This document shows positions 27,743 to 37,292 of a DNA stretch of 56,701 nucleotides, in pieces; position 1 is the first letter of the stretch, and each line of letters opens with the position of its first letter. The DNA comes from Billgrantia zhangzhouensis. GTDB taxonomy: Bacteria > Pseudomonadota > Gammaproteobacteria > Pseudomonadales > Halomonadaceae. The notes under the pieces are model-generated. The model made no database searches. It worked only from the letters and a program-made list of their open reading frames with translations, and was not told the DNA's origin. A program made the position numbers and the translations under genes. Location: assembly GCF_021404465.1 (NCBI RefSeq), contig NZ_JABFTT010000020.1, positions 1 to 56,701 of the forward strand, given 5' to 3'.

Positions 27743-29404
27743 ACCGGGGCGAGAGTGGCGCATGGCCATGCTTAGCAGCACCACCGGGATGATACCGACA
27801 GCCACGATAGCCAGAGAGGCGGTCGAGGCCTCGGCCAGCCTCTCGTCCGAGGCCAGGCTGTAGGCTCTTACCGCCAGGGTGTCGAAATTGAAGGGGCGCA
27901 GGATGATAGTCGCTGGCAGCTCCTTCATGATGTCAACGAAGACCAAGATGCCCGCCGCGAACAGGCTGCCGCGCATGATCGGAGTATGCACGCGCTTGAG
28001 CGTGCCGGCCGGGGTTTGACCCAGGGTGCGTGCCGCGGCATCCATGCTCGGCGTCACCTTGCCCAGGCTTGCCTCCACGGTGTTGAACGAAACCGCCAGG
28101 AAGCGCACCACATAGGCGTAGACCAGGATAAATGCCGTGCCGCTGAAGATCAGGCCGACGATCATGCCGTAGTGGGCGTGCAGCCAGGTGTTGACGCTAT
28201 TGTCGAGCCAGGCGAAGGGAATCAGGATGCCCACCGCGATCACCGAGCCTGGGATGGCATAGCCCATCGAGGCGATGCGTGTGGCGATGCGTGTCAGCGG
28301 ACTGTCGTGCAGCCGCACACCATAGCTGAGTATCACGGCCAGACCCACAGCGATCAGCGAGGCGATTACCGCCAGCTTCAGGCTGTTCCAGGCAAAGCCG
28401 AGAAAACGTGTGCCCCAAAGGGCGTCACCGGATGTGATGGCCATTTGCGCCAGCAGGCCACTGGGAATGAGGAAGCCGATCAGCACCGGCAGGGCACAGG
28501 CGGTGAAGGCCGCCGTGGCACGCCAGCCGTGCAGGCGGTACTCGGGCAACTGCTGGTAGCGGTTGGTGGTATGAAAGTACTGGCGTTTACCCCGCGACCA
28601 GCGCTCGAGCAGGACCAGCAGGATGACGAAGAGCAACAGGCAGGCAGCGAGCTGGGCGGCGGCGACCTGCTCACCGAGGCCGAACCAGGTGCGGTAGATG
28701 CCGGTGGTGAAAGTGTCGACGCCGAAGAACTGCACCGCACCGAACTCGTTCAGCGTTTCCATCAGCACCAGCGAGACGCCGCCAACGATGGCCGGGCGTG
28801 CCAGTGGCACGGCCACCGTGGCGAACAGGTTCCAAGGGCCGCGACCCAGCGTACGGCCAACGTCGAGCACGCACACCGACTGCTCGAGGAAGGCGGCTCT
28901 GGCCAGCAGGTAGACATAGGGGTACAGCACCAGGGTGATCAGCGTGGCGGCACCGCCCAGCGAGCGAATGTTGGGGAAGTAGTAATCGCCGCGGCTCCAG
29001 TCGAAGATCTCGCGCAACCAGCTCTGCAAGGGGCCGGCGTATTGCAGAAAGTCAGTATAGGCGTAGGCGATCACGTAGGTCGGAACGGCTAGCGGCAGCA
29101 GCAGCGCCCATTCGAAGATTCGCCGCCCCGGAAAGCGGCACATTACCACCAGCCAGGCGGCACCGGTGCCGATCACCATGGTGCCCAAGCCGACCGTGAC
29201 GGTGAGGTAGGCCGTATTGCCCAGGTAGCGGCCCAGCACCGTGCTGGCCAGGTGCTGCCAGACCCCCTGCGTCGGCATCACGATATGGGCAAGCACCACG
29301 ATCACCGGTAGGGCGACGACGAGTGCCACACTCAGGATCAGCAGCGTCCAGGGGCTCAGGCGATGCGATACGGAGGTAAGGCCGGTAGTAGCGGAACGGA
29401 ACAA
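27728..29404 (-). CDS. fbpB: iron ABC transporter permease (FbpB-like)
   Basis: A 558-residue permease with two fused six-helix halves, each with an EAA-type loop (first half ARTLGRGPWNLFATVAVPLA-like, second AARTLGQTPAGTLKRVHTP). It moves Fe(III) across the inner membrane with FbpA and FbpC. The start is TTG at 29404, supported by AAGGAG seven bases before it. It is convergent with fbpC, and their coding ends overlap by 15 bp. Confidence 0.88.
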   Translation of the reverse strand: MFRSATTGLTSVSHRLSPWTLLILSVALVVALPVIVVLAHIVMPTQGVWQHLASTVLGRYLGNTAYLTVTVGLGTMVIGTGAAWLVVMCRFPGRRIFEWALLLPLAVPTYVIAYAYTDFLQYAGPLQSWLREIFDWSRGDYYFPNIRSLGGAATLITLVLYPYVYLLARAAFLEQSVCVLDVGRTLGRGPWNLFATVAVPLARPAIVGGVSLVLMETLNEFGAVQFFGVDTFTTGIYRTWFGLGEQVAAAQLAACLLLFVILLVLLERWSRGKRQYFHTTNRYQQLPEYRLHGWRATAAFTACALPVLIGFLIPSGLLAQMAITSGDALWGTRFLGFAWNSLKLAVIASLIAVGLAVILSYGVRLHDSPLTRIATRIASMGYAIPGSVIAVGILIPFAWLDNSVNTWLHAHYGMIVGLIFSGTAFILVYAYVVRFLAVSFNTVEASLGKVTPSMDAAARTLGQTPAGTLKRVHTPIMRGSLFAAGILVFVDIMKELPATIILRPFNFDTLAVRAYSLASDERLAEASTASLAIVAVGIIPVVLLSMAMRHSRPGSGKR

Positions 29405-29525
29405 ACGGGAACTCCTTCACTGGCCGGCGTGACAGCGCAGTAAAATGCGATACGGTAACGGGTGGAAATGATACCAGTTGGCACGGAATGCTGCAGCCGG
29501 CATGCGCTGACCGGCATCAAGGAAA

Positions 29526-29551
29526 GCGCCCGTATCCGGTGATACGGGCGC
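29526..29551 (-). terminator. terminator after the TRAP operon
   Basis: Eleven-pair stem, gcgcccgtatc (29526-29536) and gatacgggcgc (29541-29551), loop cggt. On the minus strand it is followed by TTT. It lies 30 nt after the dctM stop. Confidence 0.8.
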
Positions 29552-29580
29552 CGAGAGTGGAGGAAGGCGCAGGAAGCGGA

Positions 29581-30915
29581 TCAGTAGCCGAGCATGAGCG
29601 ACGGTAGCCCCGTCACCAGCACGGGGAAGAACGCCATCAGCAGGCAGGCCAGCACGATCAGCGCGCAGAAGGGAATCACCGCCTTGTAGAGGTCGATGAT
29701 CTCGACCCCCTTGGGCGCCACGCCCTTGAGGTAGAACAGCGCATAGCCGAACGGCGGGGTGAGGAAGGAGGTCTGCAGCACCACCGCCACCATCACCACG
29801 AACCACAGCACGTCGACCCCCATGTCGGCGACGATCGGCAGCATGATCGGGAAGCTGAGCAGCACGATGCCGGTCCAGTCGAGGAACATGCCCAGGAGGA
29901 AGACCAGGAACAGCATCAGGATCAGCGCCCCGGTGGTGCCGCCGGGCATCGCCATGACCAGTTCGCTGATCACCGTCATGCCCCCGCCGCGGGAGAACAC
30001 CCCGGTGAAGGCGGTGGCGCCGACCAGCACCAGCATCACCATGGCGGTGGTCTTGCTGGCATCGATCAGTGTCCTGAAGCAGGTGGTGAGCTTGCGGTCA
30101 CCGAAGATCAGGAACAGCAGGAAGGCGATCCCCACGCCAATGGCCGAGGCCTCGGTGGCGGTGGCGATGCCGGTGAACAGCGCACCGAGCACACCGAGGA
30201 TCAGGGTCATTGGCGGCAGCACGTACTTGGCCAGCATGGCCAGCAGTTCGCCGGTGGAGACGTTGGCCCGCTCCTCGGCGGGTACCGGCGGACCATAGGC
30301 CGGCTTGACCAGGCAGATCACCAGCACGTAGAGGGCGTACATGGCGCCGAGCAGCAGTCCCGGCACCAGCGCACCGGCGAACAGCGCCCCCACCGACACC
30401 GGCGAATAGCTCGCCATCAGGATCAGCATGATGCTGGGTGGGATCAGGATGCCCAGGCAGCCGCTGGCCATGATCACACCGGTGCTGAGTTCCTTGTTGT
30501 AGCCATACTTGAGCATGGGCGCGAGGGCGATCATGCCCATCACCGCGATCGAGGCACCGACGATGCCGGTGGTGGCGGCGAGCAGCACCGAGACGATGAC
30601 CACGGTCAGCGCCAGGCCGCCGCGGAGATTGGCCAGTAGCAGGCGCATCGCCTCGAACATCTTCTCGGTGACGCCTGAGTCGTTGAGGAAGCGCGCCATC
30701 AGCACGAACAGGGGGATGGCCACCAGGACGTAGTTGTCCATGGCGTTGCCATAAATGTTGTTGATGATGGTGCCGAGCACGCGCTCGCCCGGCCCCAGAT
30801 AGGCGCCGATGACAGCGACGCCGCCCAGTACGAAGGCCAGCGGATGGCCCATGAACAGCCCGACGAGCAGGCCGCCGAACATCACCAGGGTCAGCATTTC
30901 CGGACTCAGGTTCAT
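29581..30915 (-). CDS. dctM: TRAP transporter large membrane subunit (DctM)
   Basis: A 444-residue, roughly 12-helix membrane subunit of a tripartite ATP-independent periplasmic transporter, driven by a sodium gradient in characterised systems. Conserved blocks include GVGAS-like ATTGIVGASIAVMG, ASGCLGILIPPSIMLILM, TATEASAIGVG, and GMFLDWTGIVLLSFPIMLPI. Its ATG overlaps the dctQ stop (atga), so the pair is co-translated. Confidence 0.93.
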   Translation of the reverse strand: MNLSPEMLTLVMFGGLLVGLFMGHPLAFVLGGVAVIGAYLGPGERVLGTIINNIYGNAMDNYVLVAIPLFVLMARFLNDSGVTEKMFEAMRLLLANLRGGLALTVVIVSVLLAATTGIVGASIAVMGMIALAPMLKYGYNKELSTGVIMASGCLGILIPPSIMLILMASYSPVSVGALFAGALVPGLLLGAMYALYVLVICLVKPAYGPPVPAEERANVSTGELLAMLAKYVLPPMTLILGVLGALFTGIATATEASAIGVGIAFLLFLIFGDRKLTTCFRTLIDASKTTAMVMLVLVGATAFTGVFSRGGGMTVISELVMAMPGGTTGALILMLFLVFLLGMFLDWTGIVLLSFPIMLPIVADMGVDVLWFVVMVAVVLQTSFLTPPFGYALFYLKGVAPKGVEIIDLYKAVIPFCALIVLACLLMAFFPVLVTGLPSLMLGY

Positions 30916-31412
30916 GCGGCTTCCTCCCGGAGCTGACGAACGGCGCGGATGACGATGGCAAGGGCCTGCAGCAGGATCAGCGCCGCCGCCAGCACGATCA
31001 CCCCCTTCACGGGATAAACGGGAATGGAGACCACGCCATAGGTGGTTTCACCACGGCTGTAGGAGCGCATGAAGAAGCTCCAGCCCAGTGTCAACATCAT
31101 CCAGATGAAGGGGACGAAGAAGATCAGGTAACCGAGCAGGTCGAGTACTGCCTGCTTCTTGCGCGACAACAGGCGCTTGAGCACATCGACCTCGACGTGG
31201 GCATGATGGCGCAGCGCGTAGGCGGCCATTAGCATGAAATGGGCGCCGAACAGCATCTTGGTGATGTCGAAGGCCCAGTCGCTCGGTCGCCCGGTGAACA
31301 GGCGCAGGGCAATATCGTAGAGCACCACCAGGGTGATGATGGCGATCAGCGGTGCGATGACTCGCCCGAACACCTCGTTGAGCGTGTCGATCGCCTTGGC
31401 AATCGCATTCAT
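30912..31412 (-). CDS. dctQ: TRAP transporter small membrane subunit (DctQ)
   Basis: A 166-residue four-helix DctQ protein, with LYDIALRLFTGRPSDWAFDI early and HAHVEVDVLKRLLSRKKQ in the middle (the conserved H-V-x-V-D pattern). It pairs with DctM in the inner membrane. A hairpin separates it from dctP upstream. Confidence 0.9.
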   Translation of the reverse strand: MNAIAKAIDTLNEVFGRVIAPLIAIITLVVLYDIALRLFTGRPSDWAFDITKMLFGAHFMLMAAYALRHHAHVEVDVLKRLLSRKKQAVLDLLGYLIFFVPFIWMMLTLGWSFFMRSYSRGETTYGVVSIPVYPVKGVIVLAAALILLQALAIVIRAVRQLREEAA

Positions 31413-31441
31413 GGGTCAAGTCTCCGACCTCAGGACTGAAA

Positions 31442-31464
31442 CGCCCCGGCCAGGCACCGGGGCG
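31442..31464 (-). terminator. intercistronic hairpin between dctP and dctQ
   Basis: Stem cgccccgg (31442-31449) and ccggggcg (31457-31464), loop of 7, followed by TTT on the minus strand. It lies 15 nt after the dctP stop within the operon, so it may attenuate or protect the upstream dctP message. Confidence 0.65.
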
Positions 31465-31478
31465 ACGTGAGGAGCGCC

Positions 31479-32582
31479 TTACAGACAGGCTTCGATGGCT
31501 TCGAGGTCGGGCAGGTTGTCGAAACTGCGGCTCATGTTGTAGGGCACGGAAACATCACGCCAGTTGGCGTAGTGCTGCAGGTAGCTAATCATGGAGTGGT
31601 AGACCTTGGCATGGTCCGGGTGCTCGCAGGCACCGCGCACGATCACCTCGTTGGTGATCTCCTGGATGTGGGCCAGATCCTCGTCGGAGAGCTGGTGAAT
31701 CTCTACGCCTGCCTCGATGAAGTTCTCGGTACCTTCGGTAGAGCCGCGCTCGGACCAGGCCAGCGACCAGGCCATGGTGGCATCGGCGGCGATCTTCAGC
31801 TTCTCCTGGGTTTCCTCGGAGAGCGCATCCCAGGCGTCCTTGTTGATCATCACGCCGAACACGCTGGCGGACTGGTGCCAGCCCGGTACGCTCCAATGCT
31901 CGACCACTTCGGCAAACCCGGCGTTGTAATCGACGCCCGGGGTGGAGAACTCGGCACCATCGACCACGCCACGCTCGACGGCCTGGTAGATCTCGCCTCC
32001 GGCCAGCGTTACCTGGGAGCCACCCAACTGTTCCAGCACGCGGCCCTGGTCACGGCCGGAGAGGCGCAGGCGCTTGCCGTCCAGGTCGGCCAGGCTCTCG
32101 ATCGGTGTACGGCCCATGAAGCCGGACTCGTTGTTGGTGATGCCGTAAGGCAGGTAGATCATGTCGTACTGGCCGTAGATCTCCTGGTAGAGTTCCCGGC
32201 CTCCCCATTGCTGGATCCAGTTCAGGTAGTCGACGGCGTTGAACAGGCTGGTCGTGGTGGCCAGCGGCGAGAAGGCGGGGTTGCGGCCGGCCCAGTAGCC
32301 GGGCCAGTCGCCGGCCGCCTCGATGCTACCGGTCTCGGTGGCGTCGAACACCTCGGTGCCGGGCATCAGGGTGCCACCGGCGCGGAACTCGATCTCGAGC
32401 TCGTCGCCGGCCAGTTTGTTGACCAGTTCGGCCCAGTGGCGGTCGATCTGGATCAGGTCGAGGTTGTCGGGCCAGGTGCTGGTCATGGTCCAGCGTTCCT
32501 GGGCCTGGGCGGTGGTGGTGAAGGTGGCCAGGGCAATGCCGGCGGCCAGGCCGCCGATGGCGAAACGGACGCTGCGATTCAT
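31479..32582 (-). CDS. dctP: TRAP transporter substrate-binding protein (DctP family)
   Basis: A 367-residue periplasmic receptor. The signal peptide ends near TTTAQAQ (residue 27). WTMTSTWPDNLDL, GYWAGRNPAFSPLATT, and KRLRLSGRDQGRVLEQLGG (with the conserved arginine that fixes the substrate carboxylate) place it near the TakP/2-oxoacid-binding branch. The substrate is therefore likely an organic acid, but which one is uncertain. First gene of the leftward dctPQM operon. The 261-bp upstream region has a pair of TTTRCGAAAACG-like direct repeats 17 bp apart. Confidence 0.88.
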   Translation of the reverse strand: MNRSVRFAIGGLAAGIALATFTTTAQAQERWTMTSTWPDNLDLIQIDRHWAELVNKLAGDELEIEFRAGGTLMPGTEVFDATETGSIEAAGDWPGYWAGRNPAFSPLATTTSLFNAVDYLNWIQQWGGRELYQEIYGQYDMIYLPYGITNNESGFMGRTPIESLADLDGKRLRLSGRDQGRVLEQLGGSQVTLAGGEIYQAVERGVVDGAEFSTPGVDYNAGFAEVVEHWSVPGWHQSASVFGVMINKDAWDALSEETQEKLKIAADATMAWSLAWSERGSTEGTENFIEAGVEIHQLSDEDLAHIQEITNEVIVRGACEHPDHAKVYHSMISYLQHYANWRDVSVPYNMSRSFDNLPDLEAIEACL

Positions 32583-32688
32583 GGTGTGCTCCTCGATATT
32601 GGCATTGTTGGTGTTGGCTTCGATTCGATATCGGGCCGTGTCAAAGCATCATGACTGGCCATTCCACACTAGCATGGTCGGGGTGAAG

Positions 32689-32717
32689 TTTACGAAAACG
32701 TCAACTTTGCGAAACGG
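32689..32717. promoter_or_regulatory. direct-repeat candidate operator upstream of dctP
   Basis: TTTACGAAAACG (32689-32700) and TTTGCGAAACGG (32706-32717) match at most positions and are offset by 17 bp, in the 261 bp between the divergent dctP and tmcA genes. This could be a regulator site. No regulator gene is nearby, and the call is visual only. Confidence 0.3.
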
Positions 32718-32843
32718 TGTGTCAACGCCAGGAGGAAAGCCCGGAGAGATGTTGATGGAGGCTTTGATTTCAATGCGTTATGCGCGACGAAAAATAGGGC
32801 GGTCATATGGAGCGAGCCTGCCTAGCGTTGAAGGAGCGAGATC

Positions 32844-34967
32844 ATGCGACTAAAGTTCAGCGCTCCTCTGGCGGCCCTGCGCGAACATGCCCGGTGGCTC
32901 GGTGAGCGGCGCTGGCGCGGCCTGGTGTGGCTGCATGAGGAGGAAGCCGGTCCCGGGGAGGGCGAGCGTTGTCGAGAGCGCGCACTGGCGCTGTGGCGGT
33001 CACGTGACTGGGAGGCGCCGCTGTGGCTTTCCACGGAGCGCCCGCCTGACGTCCCGTCCGGACACTGGCTGCCACCCGCCAAGGCCCGTACCCGCTTGGG
33101 CCTCGAACATGACCTGATCGTCTTTGATGCCATGACGGAAGGCGGCTTCGATGCGGATGCCTTCGGCGCCCTGAGCGGCACCCTGCGCGCCGGCGGCCTG
33201 CTGGTGCTGCTGACGCCGCCAAGCGGTGCTGCCTCCAGCCGTTACATGGCCCGTCTGCTGGACCGGCTGTCGCATGCGAGCGGTGTCGCACGGTGGACGC
33301 CCGGCGGCCCCCCGCAGTTGCCTGAACTGCCCGCCGATCCGCCGCGGCGTGAAAACGACAGTGGCGACTGCGACTGTCTGACCTCTGATCAGGCAGAGGC
33401 GGTCCGGCGCCTGGTCAGGCTGCGGCGAAGGCGCCCGCTGGTGCTCACCGCCGATCGTGGGCGGGGCAAGACGGCGGCGCTCGGCATCGCCTGTGCGCGC
33501 CTGCTGGGCGCGAAGAGGCACGAGATCTGGGTGACGGCGCCGCGCCCGGAAGCGGTCGAGGCCTTGTTCGAGCGCCTGGAGGCGCTGTGTCCACAAGGGC
33601 GGCGCCAGGGCAACCGATTCAGCGAGGCGCACGGTGGGCGCGTCGAGTTCGTCGCGCCCGATGAGCTGAGTGCCAGGGTCGAAAGCGGCGAGGTGGGCGG
33701 CCAGGGCAGCTGCCTGCTGGTGGATGAAGCCGCTGCGATTCCCGCGGCCATGCTGGGGCAGTGGCTCGCTGCCTTCCCGCGCATCGCCTTTGCGACCACC
33801 GTGCATGGCTACGAGGGTTCCGGGCGCGGCTTCGCCCTGCGTTTTCGTGAGCGGCTCGAGCGGCAGGCCCCGGAGTGGCAGGAGTTCCATCTCTCGACGC
33901 CGGTGCGCTGGACGGAAGGCGACCCGCTCGAGCGGCTTGTCAGCGACCTGCTGCTTCTCGATGCCGAGCCTCCGCTGGCGATGAGTGCCGCGGAGTTCGA
34001 GATCAGGCACTGGGAGCGTCCGGCACTGGCCGCCAACGAGCCCGCTCTGCGCGATATCTTCGGCCTGTTGGTGCAGGCCCACTATCGAACCACACCGGCC
34101 GACCTGCAACGCCTACTCGACGAGCCGGCGCTGCGTATCGCGACCCTGGCAGCCGGCGGCCGCACCCAGGCCGTGGCTGTATGTGCTGATGAGGGCGGCT
34201 TCGAACCCGAGCTGGCAGAGCGGGTGGCACTTGGTGAGCGGCGTCTGCCTGGCCATTTGCTGGCGCAGTCGCTGGCGGCTCATGCCGGTTCGCGAGCGGC
34301 ACTGACGGCTCGCCTGCGCCGCGTGCAGCGCATTGCGGTACATCCGCAGCGCCGACGCGAGGGACTGGGCCGAAGGCTGCTGGAGCACGAACGGGAATCC
34401 GCGCGCAAGGCCGGCATTGACCTGCTGGGGGCCAGCTTCGGTGCCGAGCCGGGACTACTGGCCTTCTGGCAGACACTGGGATTTCGTACGGTGCGGCTGG
34501 GCCTGTCGCGGGAGACCTCCACCGGCGAGCATGCCGTGATGGTCGTCGCGCCTCTCGGCCCCCATGGCGAGGCACTGGCCGAGGAACTGGCGGCTCACTT
34601 CCAGCGGCAACTGCCCACCCTGCTTGCCTTCGAACTGGCGTTGCTCGACCCCGAAGTGGCGCTGGCGCTGCTGGCCGAGGGACCGAGCCCGCTGCTGGAA
34701 GCGGGCGAGTATCGCGATGCCGCCGACGTCGCCTTCGGCCGGCGCGAGCCGGCACTTGCGCGCCCCGCCCTGCAGGGGCTGGTGCGCCGCGCGGCGGTAG
34801 CGGGACACCATGAATCCGAGCTTGCCTGGCTCGTCGCCTGGGCCTTTCAGGGGCGCGACACGGCCTGGCTGGCGGCCCGCGCCGGCGTCAGCGGGCGGCG
34901 TCAGGTCATGGAATGCCTGCGTGATACCGTGGCGCGTCTACTCGAAGGCGATTCGACCGTGTCCTGA
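32844..34967 (+). CDS. tmcA: tRNA(Met) cytidine acetyltransferase
   Basis: A 707-residue enzyme making N4-acetylcytidine at the wobble base of elongator tRNA-Met. An N-terminal DUF1726-like domain is followed by a helicase-like ATPase with Walker A ADRGRGKTAA and DEAA box LLVDEAAAIP, then a GNAT domain (VQRIAVHPQRRREGLGRRLL; LGASFGAEPGLLAFWQTLGF). It is slightly longer than E. coli TmcA (671). The ATG follows AAGGAG with good spacing. Confidence 0.95.
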   Translation: MRLKFSAPLAALREHARWLGERRWRGLVWLHEEEAGPGEGERCRERALALWRSRDWEAPLWLSTERPPDVPSGHWLPPAKARTRLGLEHDLIVFDAMTEGGFDADAFGALSGTLRAGGLLVLLTPPSGAASSRYMARLLDRLSHASGVARWTPGGPPQLPELPADPPRRENDSGDCDCLTSDQAEAVRRLVRLRRRRPLVLTADRGRGKTAALGIACARLLGAKRHEIWVTAPRPEAVEALFERLEALCPQGRRQGNRFSEAHGGRVEFVAPDELSARVESGEVGGQGSCLLVDEAAAIPAAMLGQWLAAFPRIAFATTVHGYEGSGRGFALRFRERLERQAPEWQEFHLSTPVRWTEGDPLERLVSDLLLLDAEPPLAMSAAEFEIRHWERPALAANEPALRDIFGLLVQAHYRTTPADLQRLLDEPALRIATLAAGGRTQAVAVCADEGGFEPELAERVALGERRLPGHLLAQSLAAHAGSRAALTARLRRVQRIAVHPQRRREGLGRRLLEHERESARKAGIDLLGASFGAEPGLLAFWQTLGFRTVRLGLSRETSTGEHAVMVVAPLGPHGEALAEELAAHFQRQLPTLLAFELALLDPEVALALLAEGPSPLLEAGEYRDAADVAFGRREPALARPALQGLVRRAAVAGHHESELAWLVAWAFQGRDTAWLAARAGVSGRRQVMECLRDTVARLLEGDSTVS

Positions 34968-35030
34968 GCGGGCTTTTCCCGGCGCCCCCGGCCCGGTAAG
35001 GTAGCCCGGTTATCCCCATGCAGAAAGATC

Positions 35031-36491
35031 ATGAACGAACATCTCGAGCAACTCGCGCCGCAGCCCCTGTGGCGCCACTTCCGCACCCTGTGCAACACGC
35101 CCAGGCCATCCGGCCATGAGGCCGAGCTGGTGGCCATTCTCCAGCACTGGGCAGAGCGGCATGGATTTGCCCACGACCGTGACGACTATGGCAACCTACG
35201 CATTCGCAAGCCGGCCTCGCCTGGCAAGGAGGGCGCCCCCGGCGTCATCCTGCAGGGGCATCTCGACATGGTGGCCCAGGCCAATGCCGATCACCCCCAC
35301 GACTTCACTCGAGACCCGATCGAGACCTACGTCGAGGATAGCTGGTTGCGTGCTCGGCATACCACGCTGGGGGCCGACAATGGCCTTGGGGTGGCAGCGG
35401 CGCTGGCGATCCTCGAAGACGACGGGCTGGTTCACGGCCCGCTGGAGGCATTGTTCACCCTCGAGGAGGAGAGCTCCATGGGCGGTGCGCTGCAACTGGC
35501 GGAAAACTGGCTCGCGGGCGACGTACTGCTCAACCTGGACTCGGAGGACCGCGGCGAGGTATTCATCGGCTGTGCCGGCGGTGCCGACATCGTGGTGGAG
35601 GCCCAACTGCCCACGGCTGACGTAGGACCCGATGAGGTCGGCATGCAGTTGGCGCTGACAGGTCTGGTGGGAGGGCATTCCGGCATCGACGTCCATCGTG
35701 GCCGCGGCAACGCCAACCGCCTGCTGGTGCGGGTGCTGAGGGCGCTGGAGTCCTATGACATCCGCCTGGTCGACTATCGTGGCGGTACCCTGCGCAACGC
35801 CATCCCGCGTGAGGCCTTCGCCACCCTGGTGTTGCCGGCAGAGGAAGTTGCCGCCGCCAAGAGTTGCGTGGCGGCGCTGGAACAGGTGCTGCGCGCCGAA
35901 CTGGCTGGGGTCGACGAGGGCTTGGCGCTTGCCCTGGCACCGCTCGAGACGGCACCTGTCCAGGCACTCAATGCCCATGCCAGCCGCATGCTGCTGGCCG
36001 CGCTCAACGTGGCTCCCTACGGCGTGGAGCGCATGAGCAGCGACGTGCCAGGCGTGGTGGAAACCTCCAATAACCTGGGCGTGGTCAGGCTCGCCGAGGG
36101 GCGCTTCCATCTCTGCGCCCTGGTGCGCTCGCTGCGGGACAGTGCGGTGGAAGACATGGCCGATCGCTTCCGTGGCCTGTTCGAGCTCATCGGTGCACGC
36201 ACCCGGGTCGAGAATGCCTATCCGGGCTGGACGCCCGCTCCGCACAGTGCCCTGCTGGCGCGCTTCCGCCGCCTGCATAGCCGGCACCTGGGCAGCGAAC
36301 CGGCGGTGAAGGTCATCCACGCCGGGCTCGAGTGCGGCATTCTGGCCGGCAAGTATCCTGACCTGGAGATGATCTCGTTCGGACCCTCGATTCGTGGCGC
36401 GCATTCGCCCGACGAACGGGTCGAGCTGAGTTCGGTGGAGGAGTTCTGGACGCTGCTGCGAGCGCTGATCGAGGATCTGGCCGGCGCTTAG
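35031..36491 (+). CDS. pepD: cytosol non-specific dipeptidase (aminoacyl-histidine dipeptidase)
   Basis: A 486-residue M20-family metallopeptidase that cleaves dipeptides including Xaa-His. The zinc ligands sit in VILQGHLDMVAQ, LGADNGLGVAAAL and LFTLEEESSMGGAL (general base Glu followed by ligand Glu). The lid domain begins at LALTGLVGGHSGIDVHRGRGN. Length equals E. coli PepD. The stop TAG is inside an 8-bp hairpin (gccggcgc/gcgccggc). Confidence 0.94.
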   Translation: MNEHLEQLAPQPLWRHFRTLCNTPRPSGHEAELVAILQHWAERHGFAHDRDDYGNLRIRKPASPGKEGAPGVILQGHLDMVAQANADHPHDFTRDPIETYVEDSWLRARHTTLGADNGLGVAAALAILEDDGLVHGPLEALFTLEEESSMGGALQLAENWLAGDVLLNLDSEDRGEVFIGCAGGADIVVEAQLPTADVGPDEVGMQLALTGLVGGHSGIDVHRGRGNANRLLVRVLRALESYDIRLVDYRGGTLRNAIPREAFATLVLPAEEVAAAKSCVAALEQVLRAELAGVDEGLALALAPLETAPVQALNAHASRMLLAALNVAPYGVERMSSDVPGVVETSNNLGVVRLAEGRFHLCALVRSLRDSAVEDMADRFRGLFELIGARTRVENAYPGWTPAPHSALLARFRRLHSRHLGSEPAVKVIHAGLECGILAGKYPDLEMISFGPSIRGAHSPDERVELSSVEEFWTLLRALIEDLAGA

Positions 36492-36529
36492 CGCCGGCAT
36501 GTGAGGTGCCGCTCGCCTGGGCGAGCGGC
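36480..36529. terminator. two adjacent hairpins between pepD and the PfpI-family gene
   Basis: First stem gccggcgc (36480-36487) with gcgccggc (36491-36498), enclosing the pepD stop codon. Second stem gccgctcgcc (36508-36517) with ggcgagcggc (36520-36529). They lie between convergent genes. Neither has a T-tract. Confidence 0.6.
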
Positions 36530-36543
36530 GGTAGGCATGCGGC

Positions 36544-37107
36544 TCAGGCGTGCTGGCGGCTGTGCTTGCCCTCGGCGATCTCCTCGATCAGCTTGCTGCA
36601 GAAGGCCTCGAGATCGTCGGGCTTGCGGCTGGTGACCAGCCCGCTGTCGACCACGACCTCCTGATCGACCCACTCGGCTCCGGCGTTGCGCAGGTCCTGC
36701 TCCACGGAAGGATAGGAAGTCATGCGGCGGCCCTTGACCACGCCGGCATTGATCAGCACCCAGGGGCCATGGCAGATCGCCGCGACCGGCTTTTGCGCCT
36801 CGAAGAAGTGCCGGGTAAACGTCAACGCTTGCTCGTTCTGGCGCAGCGCGTCGGGGTTGAACAGGCCGCCGGGCAGTTCCAGCGCATCGTAGTCGTCGGC
36901 GTTGGCCTGCTCGAGGCGGTGATCGACGTCGTAGTTGGGGCCCCAGTCGGTTTTCGCCCAGGCACGGATGCTGTCCTTGTCCGGTGCGATCACATGGACC
37001 GTGGCCCCCTCGCGCTCGAGAGCCGCCTTGGGTTCGCTGAGCTCCGATTCCTCGAACCCGTCGGTGGCCAGGATGGCGACGGTCTTGCCTTTCAGCTGCT
37101 CGCTCAT
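36544..37107 (-). CDS. PfpI/YhbO-family DJ-1-like protein
   Basis: A 187-residue DJ-1/PfpI-superfamily protein. Nucleophile Cys112 is followed by His113 in AAICHGPWVL, and the acidic partner lies in DGFEESEL (Glu19/20). Members act as stress-induced chaperone or deglycase-like proteins on glyoxal-damaged targets, and some were called intracellular proteases. Good AGGAGG ribosome site. Neighbour dps is also a stress gene. Confidence 0.9.
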   Translation of the reverse strand: MSEQLKGKTVAILATDGFEESELSEPKAALEREGATVHVIAPDKDSIRAWAKTDWGPNYDVDHRLEQANADDYDALELPGGLFNPDALRQNEQALTFTRHFFEAQKPVAAICHGPWVLINAGVVKGRRMTSYPSVEQDLRNAGAEWVDQEVVVDSGLVTSRKPDDLEAFCSKLIEEIAEGKHSRQHA

Positions 37108-37292
37108 TCGCTACCTCCTTGCTGGCAATGGTGCCGGCCGGGCCGGCAGTAGTGCGAGTTGCCTCTCATGGGCTCTTAATAGCGTTGTGGCGAATGGCGT
37201 CGAGGACAAGGAGGGAAGTGTTGCGAAACGTCAAGCTGGATTGCGGCGTGTGGTAGCGGAACCGGGGCGGTGCCCGGCTCCGCCAGGAGGGC

